Notes: generated by a model not told the origin, from the letters alone. A stretch of 46,771 bases of DNA from Photobacterium sp. Ph5 (GCF_022129445.1 NZ_JADQAQ010000039.1:1-46771); one strand, 5' to 3'. Numbered from the stretch's first letter, positions 25,378-35,046 are shown. Numbers and translations are program-made.

Positions 25378-25848
25378 TCACAGTGCATTTACTGCAGAGG
25401 TAAAGCCATCAGCGGATAAATTAAAACCTGCAATATCAACGTAGTTTTTAGTTTGAAACAGGTCAAGAACTTGCGACATTTGCACACCATTATTGCTGGC
25501 ATAAGCATAGGCAGTACAAGTGCAGTTGGTTGGATCAAAGCTGGTAGAGACACGCAATAAGGTTTGTTTAGCAACATTATAATTACTGAGCGCTGAAACA
25601 TATTTCCAACTGTTACATGCACTTTGGCTAGAAGGCATATGGTCAATAAAGTCGATACGTGTTAGTTGATGTGAGCCGCTACTAAAGTGAAACACATAGC
25701 TTTGATTACCAAAATCGGTTTGGGTAAGCAACTCACTTTTAGATGGAACTGCTTGATAAGTATTGTGTTGAGTGGTATCAGCAAAAGCATTAGGCAGACT
25801 AAAAATAGAAAAAACAAGTGCAACAAGTGAAGTAGAACGCTTAAACAC
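25378..25848 (-). CDS. Secreted hypothetical protein
   Basis: A 156-residue protein with a clear signal peptide (MFKRSTSLVALVFSIFSLPNAFA). The mature part is strand-rich and has three cysteines (SACNSW, and TNCTCTAYAYA). I recognise no family. It lies upstream of the iron operon in the same direction, with about 250 bp between them that contain the Fur box, so it is probably a separate unit. Function unknown. Confidence 0.7.
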   Translation of the reverse strand: MFKRSTSLVALVFSIFSLPNAFADTTQHNTYQAVPSKSELLTQTDFGNQSYVFHFSSGSHQLTRIDFIDHMPSSQSACNSWKYVSALSNYNVAKQTLLRVSTSFDPTNCTCTAYAYASNNGVQMSQVLDLFQTKNYVDIAGFNLSADGFTSAVNAL

Positions 25849-26219
25849 AGATATGACTCCGCATGGCTAGATTATAATTAAAGATTAATAACATGCCTTT
25901 TAAGCATTCGTAGTGCAAATGTTTTTATATAAACCTTCGGTATAATTAAATTCCATTTGTAGTAATAGAAGTAAAATATAAATAATACTCAAATAGTTGT
26001 ATTCCATGATTTGTATACAGAGATGTATATGTAACGTGATGTGAGTTTTGCAATATAATTTCAGGTGTATTAAACCGTTACATTTTTGAGCTTTTAAAAG
26101 AGCCCATATACTGCCATATTTTTGACTTAGTATTTTATCTCTAAAAACGTTAATTTTATAAATTAAATAATGTTAAACAGAGTTTTGATCGTTCTTACTG
26201 GGAATGGATAACCTAATTC
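25849..26219. other. 371-bp divergent intergenic region
   Basis: A/T-rich, no gene seen. It should contain promoters for the secreted hypothetical (minus) and the NERD protein (plus). A small palindrome CTTTTAAAAG lies at 26091-26100. Nothing else stands out. Confidence 0.5.
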
Positions 26220-26819
26220 ATGGATATGACGACAATAATATTTAATGCTCTACAGCCTTTATTTTGGATTATTCCAGTTGTTTTTATTCTGTTTGTTATA
26301 AAATCGCCGTGGTTTAAGGGCCGTGCGGGTGAATTAATTGTTCATTACCGTCTGAAAATTTTGTCGGCAAAGCATTACAAAGTATTAACTAATGTAACCT
26401 TACCCACTGAAAATGGGACAACTCAAATTGATTACCTTGTTGTTTCTCAATATGGCATTTTTGTGGTGGAAACAATAAATATAAAAGGGTGGGTTTTTGG
26501 CGGGACATATCAGCCGATGTGGCATCAAGCATTGGTTAATCGTTCATCAGTATTTAAAAACCCATTACACCAAAATGAAAAACATATTAAGACACTTCAA
26601 CATTTACTGGGTGTTGATGAAGCAGTATGCCATTCTACTATTGTTTTTGTCGGTGATTGTGTTTTTAAAACCGAGATGCCTGATAATGTAGTGAAATCGG
26701 TAAGCGCAATGATGCGTTATATTCGTACATTTAATACACCGTTATTTACAGAGCAGCAGTTACAACAATGGGTTACAAATATCCAAGGAACATCACTGAA
26801 TCCAGATCTGTGTAATTAA
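26220..26819 (+). CDS. Membrane-anchored NERD domain protein
   Basis: A 199-residue protein with one N-terminal membrane helix (about 8-28) and a nuclease-related domain (about 34-150). GRAGELIVHYRL, TQIDYLVVSQYGIFVVET (D71, E84) and the HQNEKHIKTLQHLL helix are typical of NERD. The PD-(D/E)xK catalytic lysine is replaced: the motif reads E84-T-I86 where other members have E-x-K. This may abolish nuclease activity. NERD functions are poorly known and include DNA processing. It stands alone between two intergenic gaps. Confidence 0.82.
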   Translation: MDMTTIIFNALQPLFWIIPVVFILFVIKSPWFKGRAGELIVHYRLKILSAKHYKVLTNVTLPTENGTTQIDYLVVSQYGIFVVETINIKGWVFGGTYQPMWHQALVNRSSVFKNPLHQNEKHIKTLQHLLGVDEAVCHSTIVFVGDCVFKTEMPDNVVKSVSAMMRYIRTFNTPLFTEQQLQQWVTNIQGTSLNPDLCN

Positions 26820-27111
26820 CGATCAGACCACAATACTATGATACTTTCAAAATAGTGATGGTGCTTTGTCTTGCATGTTCTGAAAATAAGTGGGTATTGC
26901 GTTTTTAAGCCAAATAATTACTTTTACGTGCTACAGAACTGCCTTTAACTTAATCCAGATTAAAGTTTTCACCTGTCTTTATCAGTAATATCCTCTTTAT
27001 CTGTTCAAAGTTGACAGATATTAAACAAAGAATAGTTCCCTATGCGTATAGCTGTTCTTTCTTGTTCTTCAATCTGATGATAAATCATAAAAAGATGTAA
27101 GAGGCTTCACC

Positions 27112-28224
27112 TTGAGTAATTTGTTTTCTGCAACTCACATTAGTTCGATGACGTTAAAAAACCGCTTTGTACGCAGTGCAACGTGGGAAAATATGGCGAC
27201 AGAAGAAGGGCATATGACAGATAAGCTTTATGCTATCTATGAAGAGCTTGCCAAAGGTGAGGTTGGCTTAATTGTCACGGGTTATGCCAATATTGTAGAA
27301 GAAGAAAAGCCGAATGCGGGCATGATGGGGATGTATAACGATTCTTTTATTGAAGAATACAAAAAGCTAACAGAGCTTGTACATCAGTATGATTCAAAAA
27401 TTGTCATGCAGTTAGCCTATGGTGGTACGAAAACAACGTATAATCTTGGCGAACGTGTTATTTTTGCGCCAAGTGCAGTGTGTGAAAAAAGTACCCAAAC
27501 ATTGGGTAAACCAATGACACAAGAAGAAATTGATTACATCGTTGATGCATTTGCACAAGCAAGCTTGCGTGCTCAACAATCAGGTTTTGACGGTGTAGAA
27601 ATTCATGCGGCGCACACTTATTTAATTAATCAGTTTTTAAGCCCTTACTACAATCAACGTGAAGATCAGTACGGCGGCAGCCTTGAAAATCGTATGCGTT
27701 TCTTAATTGAAATTTACGATGCGATCAGAAAGTTAGTAGGTAACGATTTTCCGATTTTAGTGAAATTAACCGCAACAGAGTTTTTTGAAGGTGGATTAAC
27801 TTTTGGAGAAACGCGTGTTATTTGTAAAAAACTGGAAGAGATTGGTGTTGATGCCATTATTATCTCAGGCAATATTCATGGTAAAGCCGATACTATGGTT
27901 GGTGAAGTACATGATGGTTATGAGATTCAAGCTGAAGGTTACTTTAGCGAATATGGCCGTGTGGTAAGTGAAGAAGTTAATGTACCAGTAATGACAGTTG
28001 GTGGCCTAAGTAATTACTGTGCAATTGAAGCTCTTGCTGATAATACCAATATTGAATTGTTTGCGTTTTCACGTCCGCTACTGACGGAGCCACAACTGAT
28101 CAAACGTTGGAAAGAGGGTGATCTTAGCGATGTTGAATGTGAGCGTTGTTCTAAGTGCCGAACACGTCGTGGTAATTTTTGTGTGACATCTAAAACACGA
28201 AAAGCTGAAATTGCAAAGTTGTAA
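27112..28224 (+). CDS. Old-yellow-enzyme family NADH:flavin oxidoreductase
   Basis: A 370-residue FMN-dependent (beta/alpha)8 barrel reductase. A TTG start is chosen because taagagg lies 8 nt upstream. Motifs: NRFVRSATWENMA, MQLAYGGT, GFDGVEIHAAHTYLINQFLSP (substrate and FMN region), YGGSLENRMRF, and GGLSNYC near the phosphate site. A C-terminal cysteine cluster, CERCSKCRTRRGNFC, follows the barrel. The substrate is unknown; members reduce activated alkenes or act in dienoyl pathways. It converges on the VieA-like gene with a weak hairpin between. Confidence 0.88.
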   Translation: MSNLFSATHISSMTLKNRFVRSATWENMATEEGHMTDKLYAIYEELAKGEVGLIVTGYANIVEEEKPNAGMMGMYNDSFIEEYKKLTELVHQYDSKIVMQLAYGGTKTTYNLGERVIFAPSAVCEKSTQTLGKPMTQEEIDYIVDAFAQASLRAQQSGFDGVEIHAAHTYLINQFLSPYYNQREDQYGGSLENRMRFLIEIYDAIRKLVGNDFPILVKLTATEFFEGGLTFGETRVICKKLEEIGVDAIIISGNIHGKADTMVGEVHDGYEIQAEGYFSEYGRVVSEEVNVPVMTVGGLSNYCAIEALADNTNIELFAFSRPLLTEPQLIKRWKEGDLSDVECERCSKCRTRRGNFCVTSKTRKAEIAKL

Positions 28225-28244
28225 TCTGTAATTGAGCGATAAAG

Positions 28245-28276
28245 AGTTAGTGTTTCTAATAATAGCAACACTAACT
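28245..28276. terminator. Hairpin between OYE gene and vieA-like gene
   Basis: agttagtgtt and aacactaact form a perfect 10-bp stem around a 12-nt loop. The downstream T content is moderate on the plus strand (tcttattt). Confidence 0.6.
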
Positions 28277-28296
28277 TCTTATTTCTGCGGCGGGAG

Positions 28297-29484
28297 TTAT
28301 AGCAAGTGAGGCGCTTTTTGTTGCCATTGCTGAAACCAAGTATCAATACTGCTGTAAGGCATTGGTGGAGAGATAAAATATCCTTGTGCTTGTTGGCAAT
28401 GCATGTCCTGTAATCGCTTCCATAAAGCAAGGCTTTCAACACCTTCAGCTACCGTGACTAAGTTTAAACGTTTAGTCAGTAATAAGCATGATTCCACAAT
28501 TGCTTCTGCAGTAATGCTTGTTGGTAATGCTTGAATAAATCCAAGATCCAGTTTAAGTGAATTGAACGTTAATGTTTCTAACTGCTTAAGTGAAGAATAG
28601 CCTGTTCCAAAGTCATCTATAGATAAAACAAAATCATGCATACTTAAACGTGACGCCGATTCTATCGCTTGCCCTACTGACTCAAACACATCAGATTCTG
28701 TGAGTTCAAAATAAAGCCATTGATTTAAATCGTAATATTGTTCTTTTAGTTTCAATACGCAGTTGATGAAATGTGGATCAACCAATGTCTTAGATGAAAT
28801 ATTAATCGCAATTTTCCGATTATGAAAATATGAACGATAGCAAATAACGTAATTAATAATGAAAAGAGCCAATTGCTTTTCTTTATTATGCGCCATGATT
28901 TGATCAATAAACTGATAAGCAGGCACCGTACCATATTCAGGATGAACTAACCTAATGAGTGCTTCACATGCAATCCAGTCACCGGTTTCAAGTGAGACAA
29001 TCGGTTGAAAGTGAGGAACAAACCAATGTTGTTCAAAAGCTTGATCGATAAACGCAGCATCTAATTTAATATCTGATGATGGAATGAGATCAGGCAATGC
29101 ATTAGTTTGCTTGGCTGTTTCGATTAGTGCACTTATTTGCTTTAAACAAGTGGGTTTGGGGAGTGTACCTAATAAATTGAGCTTATAGTTAATACACATT
29201 TTTTCAACGCTAGATAAGATATCTTGCTTTAATGCGCTTGTAATAATGATAGCGCCTTTAAATTGTTGCTTGGCTATATGACCAAGAAAGCTAATGCCAT
29301 CCATTTCTGGCATATTTAAATCACACAATAATAACTGAGGCTGGTATTGCTGCATGATGTTTAATGCATCAGCACCATTTACAGCGCAATGAATTTCATC
29401 ATTAACAGGATCGATGATACGAGCTAACTGTGTGGTTAGCACTTGACGTTGAAAATTATGATCTTCAATCAAGAGTATACGCAT
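28297..29484 (-). CDS. vieA: REC-EAL response regulator, c-di-GMP phosphodiesterase (VieA-like)
   Basis: A 395-residue response regulator. The receiver domain (1-125) has acidic pair E7-D8, phosphoacceptor D55 (LLCDLNMPEMDG), T82 and K110. The EAL domain (about 145-390) retains the residues required for activity: E174 (EAL), N228 (NIS), E260/E263 (ELTE), D290-D291 (DDFGTG), K311 and E347 (AEGVE). It should therefore hydrolyse c-di-GMP. It starts 1 bp after the kinase stop. V. cholerae VieA has an extra C-terminal HTH domain; this protein ends just after the EAL domain. Confidence 0.85.
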   Translation of the reverse strand: MRILLIEDHNFQRQVLTTQLARIIDPVNDEIHCAVNGADALNIMQQYQPQLLLCDLNMPEMDGISFLGHIAKQQFKGAIIITSALKQDILSSVEKMCINYKLNLLGTLPKPTCLKQISALIETAKQTNALPDLIPSSDIKLDAAFIDQAFEQHWFVPHFQPIVSLETGDWIACEALIRLVHPEYGTVPAYQFIDQIMAHNKEKQLALFIINYVICYRSYFHNRKIAINISSKTLVDPHFINCVLKLKEQYYDLNQWLYFELTESDVFESVGQAIESASRLSMHDFVLSIDDFGTGYSSLKQLETLTFNSLKLDLGFIQALPTSITAEAIVESCLLLTKRLNLVTVAEGVESLALWKRLQDMHCQQAQGYFISPPMPYSSIDTWFQQWQQKAPHLL

Positions 29485-29485
29485 G

Positions 29486-32400
29486 TTAGTGAGCCTTTAG
29501 GTTTGTGAACTGTTGATTTAATTGCTTAATTAAAACGGTTAAAGATGCATAGTGGTGTTGCAGGGTATCGATATTATGCTGTTGAATGTCTTTTTCAACA
29601 TCGATACAAAAGGCATCAAGCTGATGGAATGTCATTACGCGTGCAGCACCTTTAATTCTGTGAATAATTAAACTGACTAATTCAATGTTTTTTGCGTTAA
29701 TCGCAGCGCTCAATTCATACTGATCTTGAGAACAAGATGTGAGATATTGTTCAAGGAGTATATAAGTTGTTTCACGATCACCAAAAATATCAATAAGCTC
29801 GTTAATATCGATCAAATCCATCGTGTTTTTATTATCAAGATTATCTGTCACTATATGAACATCTTTTAACGTGACATTGTCACTATTGATGCTTGGTAGC
29901 CATTGGCTTAGCACTGCGTTTAATTCATCTAATGTGATAGGTTTAATTAAGTAGGCATTAAATCCAATTTCTTTAAAAAACTCTTCGTTAGATAGTGCAT
30001 CTGCAGTTAATGCCAATATAGGAAGAGGCTTTGCATTTATTATCTGTTCTTTTTTACGAATGGCTTTAACCAGTTCAAATCCATCAAGCTCTGGCATATG
30101 GCAGTCTGTTAGTAGCAGATCATATGAATTATTGCTTAATGCATCTAATGCTTTTTGACCGTTATCTACAATATCAACGGCATAATTAAGTAGTTCTAGT
30201 TGTTGTTTTAGGATCTGCTGGTTTATAGGGTGATCTTCTGCAACCAGAATGTAGCGTCCTTGTGCAATAGCTTGCTCGTAAGTAAGCGTAGATTTTTCCT
30301 TAAGATTTAATTCAGGAAATGTTGAGTTTCGATTCGTTTGTTTTGCTAACAACCGATAAAGCACGTCCGGCAGTAATGGACTAAGAGAAACGCTATAACT
30401 ATCATTCGTATTTTGAGTTAAAAAATGATCCGGTGAAATGATAGTAATGACGTTAATTGACGGTAAGTTTGTTATAAACCATTCTTCATTTATACCGTGT
30501 TCAATAAGCCAACTATCTCTTACGATAATCGTATTGATTTTTTTCGTGAGTATAATTGTAAGTAACTTCGCTTTATTTGATTCCATAATTTGACAAGAAG
30601 AACACTGCCATGCGTCTAAATATTGGTCTAAATATTGGTCGTAAATTCCACCAATCAAACCACAATGTTTGTATAGTGGTGTAATCATCTTCTTTTCTAT
30701 AATTGGAAAAGGAATGGTAACGCTGAACGTTGTACCAATGTTTATATCGCTTTTAGCTACAATTTCCCCTTTCATTAGTTGGGCTAACTGATAACAAATG
30801 GATAGACCAAGCCCAGTACCACTAAAACGACGATTACTACTTTGTTCAACCTGTACAAAAGGCTGAAATAAACGCACCAGATCTTCTTGTTTTATGCCAA
30901 TACCCGTATCTGTGATTGAAAATGTGAGCGTTTGGTGTGAGGCTGATTCTTGGATCATATCAATGGCAAGATGGATATTGCCTTTTACAGTAAATTTAAT
31001 TGCGTTATTAATGAGGTTGTTAAGGATTTGTGTTAAACGCACTTCATCAAAACATAAATAATGTGCAATAGCAGGATCGAGCCATAACGTTAATGTGATT
31101 TCTTTTTGTTGAGCATGGATAGAGTGGGGTTGTACTAACTCGTGAATAATATCTGAAATACTATGTTTACTCGGGTTAATACTAAGCTTACCAGCTTCAA
31201 TTTTAGAAAAGTCCAATACATCATTAACAATGTTTAATAAATTACGTCCAGATTGCGATAAGTTATGATGAATTTGGCGTAGTTCAGTTGCTTTTGCATA
31301 TGGTTCCATTAATTCTAATAGACTCAAAATACCACTGATTGGTGTACGGATTTCATGACTCATCATTGCTAAGAAACGTGATTTGGATTCAGTGGCCGCT
31401 AATGATTGTTCATTAGCCTTCATTAACGCCACTTGTTGTTCTTTTGTTTGTGTAATATCTAAAATGATAGTATTCCACTGCCATCCATTTTCAACTTCTG
31501 ATATTTGGCAACGCAGTTCTATCCAACGAGGTTTAAATGTATGGCTATGAATTTGTAAGTTTGTGCTCCAATAGCCAACAGAAACGGCTTGTTTCATGGC
31601 TAAATATAGCGTTTTAAAGTCTTCACGCTGCTGCAAGATATTAATTAATAAGGCAGGCTCTTCATATAGCTTAGATGCATTATAATCAATGAATTGGTTT
31701 ATTTTTTCGCTAATAAATAGAAATTCAATATCAAATGGATTTGCACTCTTTTGTAGGTGTTGAATTAAAATACCATCAAAATTATTGGTTAAGTAAGTGA
31801 GTTTTTGTTCCGCATTTTTACGTTGAGTGATCTCTCGTCTTAAACGACGGTTCCAATAAATAATCACAGCGATAATACTGGTAATGACAATGGCTACTGT
31901 TAAAGCCCAGCCAATCATTTGGTTGTAATTAACATCTGATTTTATAGTAATGGATTGCCACTCTCTGAGATTATTGTATAGATTCTCTTGTGGTAAAGTT
32001 AAAATCACTTTATTGATGATATTTCTTAATGGGAAGTTATCATGATTTACCGCGAACTTAATCGAGCGCTGGTGGTTATCTAACTTACTTGGTACAACTT
32101 TTAATTGACCAAGAAATGCATTTTGTAATAACAGATGTGCTTGACTGAGTGATATAACAGCGTAATCAAGTTGATCATTCATTAGTGCGCTTAGCATTTC
32201 ATTGTTAGATGAAAAACTAATGGTTTTATTTCTCGGATAAAGATTATTGGTAAGACTTTTGACAAACGCGGATTCAAGCACGCCAATACTGTTCTTATGC
32301 GTAATTCTATGACTATTTTGTTTTGAAATTTTATTTACAATTACCCAACCTTCCTGACTGTAAGGCATACTGAAAAGAAGTTCTTTTTTACGTATTGGAG

Positions 32401-33418
32401 AAGATGCAACTGCACCAACAATATCTATTTCCCCTTGAGCCAACATTTCCTTCGCTTGGCTATAGTTATTAATATGAATGAATTGATAATTAACCCCTAA
32501 GCTATCTTTTATTCTTTTGGCAATACCTTCAACCTGTAGATAAAGAACGTCATCTTCTTTTGGGCAATGATTATCAAATTGATATCCAATTTTTAGCGTG
32601 GTTAAAGATTTCAAAACGGTTTTTTCATTGAATGTGAGTTTAGCGCTCGTTGGATTTTCTAGAAGGGCGATCTGATCATTTGTCAGCCATTTTTCGTAAA
32701 GCCAATTTGTTTCAGTTTTTGATAATGCACTAATAGCAACATCAAGTTGTTTGATTAGTGCGCTATTTCCTTTAGCACTAGCAATATGTATTTGCTCTAA
32801 TGGCATTTGTTCAATAGTTGTTACTTCGAGTGGCACCGAAGCATTATTGTTACTAAGTAGCTTATCTAAAATGATTGAATTACCGATATAGGCATCTGCC
32901 GCACCTGTTTTTACAGCATTAAGAGCCATTTTTGAATTTGGCATTCTAAGTACGTTAATACTCTTTCCAAGCTGAGGAATGAATCTATTAACGGCACTGT
33001 TTTCTTCAATTGTTATTATTTTATTATCATAATTCAAAAGGATATTTGATGAAGAGTAGCTAATCATAGCGTATGGAAAAGCCAGTAAAGCTTTGCTAAA
33101 TGCAAATGTCTTTTCTCTTTCTATACTTTTACTCACACCCATCGCAATATCAAGTTCATTGTCTGCTAATGACCTTAGTAGCTTTTCTGGAGTATCGTAA
33201 ACAATATTCTCGACGCTATACCCTAAATTACGAGCAATAATTTTCATAAAATCAGGTAATAGACCAACAACTTCGTTCTTATTATTGATCGATGAGAGTG
33301 GTGACCAATCGAGTGAAAGGTAACCTGCTTTTAATACTGGTTTTTGTGTGTCTTCGTGAGTATTAGCCCAAGTTAATGAGCTGATAAATATACTTATCAG
33401 TAAGGTTAGGTGACGCAT
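29486..33418 (-). CDS. vieS: Hybrid sensor histidine kinase with two periplasmic solute-binding domains (VieS-like)
   Basis: A 1310-residue unorthodox kinase. Domain order: signal peptide (1-18), two SBP_bac_3 domains (about 28-255 and 265-490) in the periplasm, a membrane helix (about 501-523), a PAS-like region (about 545-660), HisKA with H688 (SHEIRTP), HATPase (NNLINNAIKF, GIGIKQEDL, GTGLGLS), a degenerate receiver-like segment (about 915-1015), a receiver with D1105 (LLTDCHMPELDG), and an HPt domain with H1253 (IIHRIKGAAR). This matches VieS/BvgS/EvgS architecture. The ligand is unknown; amino-acid-like compounds are the usual guess for this sensor fold. Confidence 0.9.
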   Translation of the reverse strand: MRHLTLLISIFISSLTWANTHEDTQKPVLKAGYLSLDWSPLSSINNKNEVVGLLPDFMKIIARNLGYSVENIVYDTPEKLLRSLADNELDIAMGVSKSIEREKTFAFSKALLAFPYAMISYSSSNILLNYDNKIITIEENSAVNRFIPQLGKSINVLRMPNSKMALNAVKTGAADAYIGNSIILDKLLSNNNASVPLEVTTIEQMPLEQIHIASAKGNSALIKQLDVAISALSKTETNWLYEKWLTNDQIALLENPTSAKLTFNEKTVLKSLTTLKIGYQFDNHCPKEDDVLYLQVEGIAKRIKDSLGVNYQFIHINNYSQAKEMLAQGEIDIVGAVASSPIRKKELLFSMPYSQEGWVIVNKISKQNSHRITHKNSIGVLESAFVKSLTNNLYPRNKTISFSSNNEMLSALMNDQLDYAVISLSQAHLLLQNAFLGQLKVVPSKLDNHQRSIKFAVNHDNFPLRNIINKVILTLPQENLYNNLREWQSITIKSDVNYNQMIGWALTVAIVITSIIAVIIYWNRRLRREITQRKNAEQKLTYLTNNFDGILIQHLQKSANPFDIEFLFISEKINQFIDYNASKLYEEPALLINILQQREDFKTLYLAMKQAVSVGYWSTNLQIHSHTFKPRWIELRCQISEVENGWQWNTIILDITQTKEQQVALMKANEQSLAATESKSRFLAMMSHEIRTPISGILSLLELMEPYAKATELRQIHHNLSQSGRNLLNIVNDVLDFSKIEAGKLSINPSKHSISDIIHELVQPHSIHAQQKEITLTLWLDPAIAHYLCFDEVRLTQILNNLINNAIKFTVKGNIHLAIDMIQESASHQTLTFSITDTGIGIKQEDLVRLFQPFVQVEQSSNRRFSGTGLGLSICYQLAQLMKGEIVAKSDINIGTTFSVTIPFPIIEKKMITPLYKHCGLIGGIYDQYLDQYLDAWQCSSCQIMESNKAKLLTIILTKKINTIIVRDSWLIEHGINEEWFITNLPSINVITIISPDHFLTQNTNDSYSVSLSPLLPDVLYRLLAKQTNRNSTFPELNLKEKSTLTYEQAIAQGRYILVAEDHPINQQILKQQLELLNYAVDIVDNGQKALDALSNNSYDLLLTDCHMPELDGFELVKAIRKKEQIINAKPLPILALTADALSNEEFFKEIGFNAYLIKPITLDELNAVLSQWLPSINSDNVTLKDVHIVTDNLDNKNTMDLIDINELIDIFGDRETTYILLEQYLTSCSQDQYELSAAINAKNIELVSLIIHRIKGAARVMTFHQLDAFCIDVEKDIQQHNIDTLQHHYASLTVLIKQLNQQFTNLKAH
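30615..30638 (-). repeat. 12-bp in-frame tandem duplication inside the kinase gene
   Basis: tctaaatattgg occurs twice in direct succession, giving a four-residue duplication (DQYLDQYLD) in the degenerate receiver region between HATPase and the true receiver. Confidence 0.85.
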
Positions 33419-33438
33419 TATTAGATACTCATCAACGT

Positions 33439-35046
33439 TTAATAAAATGACAGAGGCTTGTTAAGTGCTGTGTGTTTATTTTTTAAGGTCTTGTACCATT
33501 CAGGTTTAATATCTTGTGATTCAAAAACCCATCGAGCTTCTATGATGGTATTTTTTTCAGCGTCATATAAATTGAGGTATCCACGAGCAAATAGCTCCAC
33601 GATGCAACGCGCTAAAGTGATATCAAAACGGTAGAGTGGCCATAATGTGATCAGTAATTTACCAGCAGTCGCAAACTGTTTTTGCTTCACTAACTGTAAG
33701 GCGTAATTATATTCTGCACATTTATTCTCATTAATTTTGGCTGTCTGTGCTTTTAGCCACATTTTTTTTATGACGTTATGTGGGTCATTCGGCTGTAAAT
33801 TTAAAATCTCGGTTAATTTCTGCACAAACTTCATGATGTAACTATGCATTGAAAGCTTAATTGCAATACTAAGTGCAACAATAAGAAATTCGCTAGGTAA
33901 CACATTGTTTTCATGGTGTTCTGTGTAATTTAAAGCATTCATAAATTCACGATACGCAATCAAAGTGGAATTGTTTTCAGTTGCTTGATAAGCCTTTAAT
34001 AAGTACACATAAGCACGTTCATGTTTAGTGAGCTTTTGCTGTTGATTAATAGAACCCCATAATTTCTCGACCGATTTATTTTTTTTATTATGCTGCTGTA
34101 ACTGTATCCAAACGAGAAATGCGTAGTACTGCGGTTTATCCCAAATAGAAAAACGCAATGAAAAACAAGCTTCTCTAATATGACGCTCGATCTCAGTATC
34201 GTGTTGTAAGCAAAACTCAATCCAAATTAGACCGAATAAGCGATAAAGATTATTACGACTTACTTTATGCGCTGCTAACCAAAACTCATAGCCTATGCTT
34301 ATACGGTTTTGTTTTAATGCAGAGCGAGCTTTAAGATCTAATAACGTAAGGTGCTGTTGCGGGCTAGATGAATTGATTGACGAGAGTAATGGAGTTAGCT
34401 TGTCAAACTTATCTTGCTCTAACCATAATTGCGCTAATAATAATTTAGCAGGCACATAGTCATTTTGTTGAAGTAAACTATTTAGCATGACTTCGATATC
34501 GCCATAACTTTCCATTACCTTATTAAGCAATAATCGTTTAGCTAAGGTTGTTACACTCGACCAATATTTATCACAAGAAGAGTAGTTTTCAATAAACTCT
34601 TGCACACCTAGCCAACCTTTTGATTGGTAAGTATTAAATACACTATCTTCAAATTTATGCTTATTAAAATGTACATTTATGCGAGTTGTTAGTGTTTCTA
34701 AGCGAAATGGCTTAATTAAATAGTCAGTAGGTTGGTATTCAGAAAAACCCATCAAAATAGATTCTGAATCATCTGCTGTAACAATAAAAATTAATGGATG
34801 ATGAGTAATCAATTGATTGTGATGAATGCGTTCAAGTAATTGAAGGCCAGTACTACCAATGCCTAAATTAAAATCAATAAAAATGATATCGAATACATTG
34901 CGTTGGCAAAGTTTTATTGCATCTTGTGCATTGGATGCAAAATAAATTCGTTGTGCTTCGAACTTCGCTTTCAACAGGATTAATTTAGTTGTTTGTTGAA
35001 TAATTACACTGTCGTCGACAATAAGAATTGATTGACTATTCACCAT
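33439..35046 (-). CDS. vieB: REC domain protein with TPR-like helical repeats (VieB-like)
   Basis: A 535-residue protein and the first gene of the three-gene operon. The receiver (1-120) has D11-D12, phosphoacceptor D58 (IIFIDFNLG), T90 and K112 (YLIKPF), so it is probably competent. The rest (about 150-520) is all-helical with TPR-like repeats (PAKLLLAQLWLEQDKFDKL, ALKQNRISIGYEFWLAAHK). There is no output enzyme or DNA-binding domain. VieB of V. cholerae has this layout and interferes with VieS-to-VieA phosphotransfer. The gap to the kinase is 20 bp. Stand-alone REC-TPR proteins exist elsewhere; context supports VieB. Confidence 0.82.
   Translation of the reverse strand: MVNSQSILIVDDSVIIQQTTKLILLKAKFEAQRIYFASNAQDAIKLCQRNVFDIIFIDFNLGIGSTGLQLLERIHHNQLITHHPLIFIVTADDSESILMGFSEYQPTDYLIKPFRLETLTTRINVHFNKHKFEDSVFNTYQSKGWLGVQEFIENYSSCDKYWSSVTTLAKRLLLNKVMESYGDIEVMLNSLLQQNDYVPAKLLLAQLWLEQDKFDKLTPLLSSINSSSPQQHLTLLDLKARSALKQNRISIGYEFWLAAHKVSRNNLYRLFGLIWIEFCLQHDTEIERHIREACFSLRFSIWDKPQYYAFLVWIQLQQHNKKNKSVEKLWGSINQQQKLTKHERAYVYLLKAYQATENNSTLIAYREFMNALNYTEHHENNVLPSEFLIVALSIAIKLSMHSYIMKFVQKLTEILNLQPNDPHNVIKKMWLKAQTAKINENKCAEYNYALQLVKQKQFATAGKLLITLWPLYRFDITLARCIVELFARGYLNLYDAEKNTIIEARWVFESQDIKPEWYKTLKNKHTALNKPLSFY

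Noticed and set aside
28297..35046. Whole block as a phage-defence or toxin system
   Set aside because: The domain content is plainly a phosphorelay with c-di-GMP output; no nuclease, toxin or NTPase effector is present.
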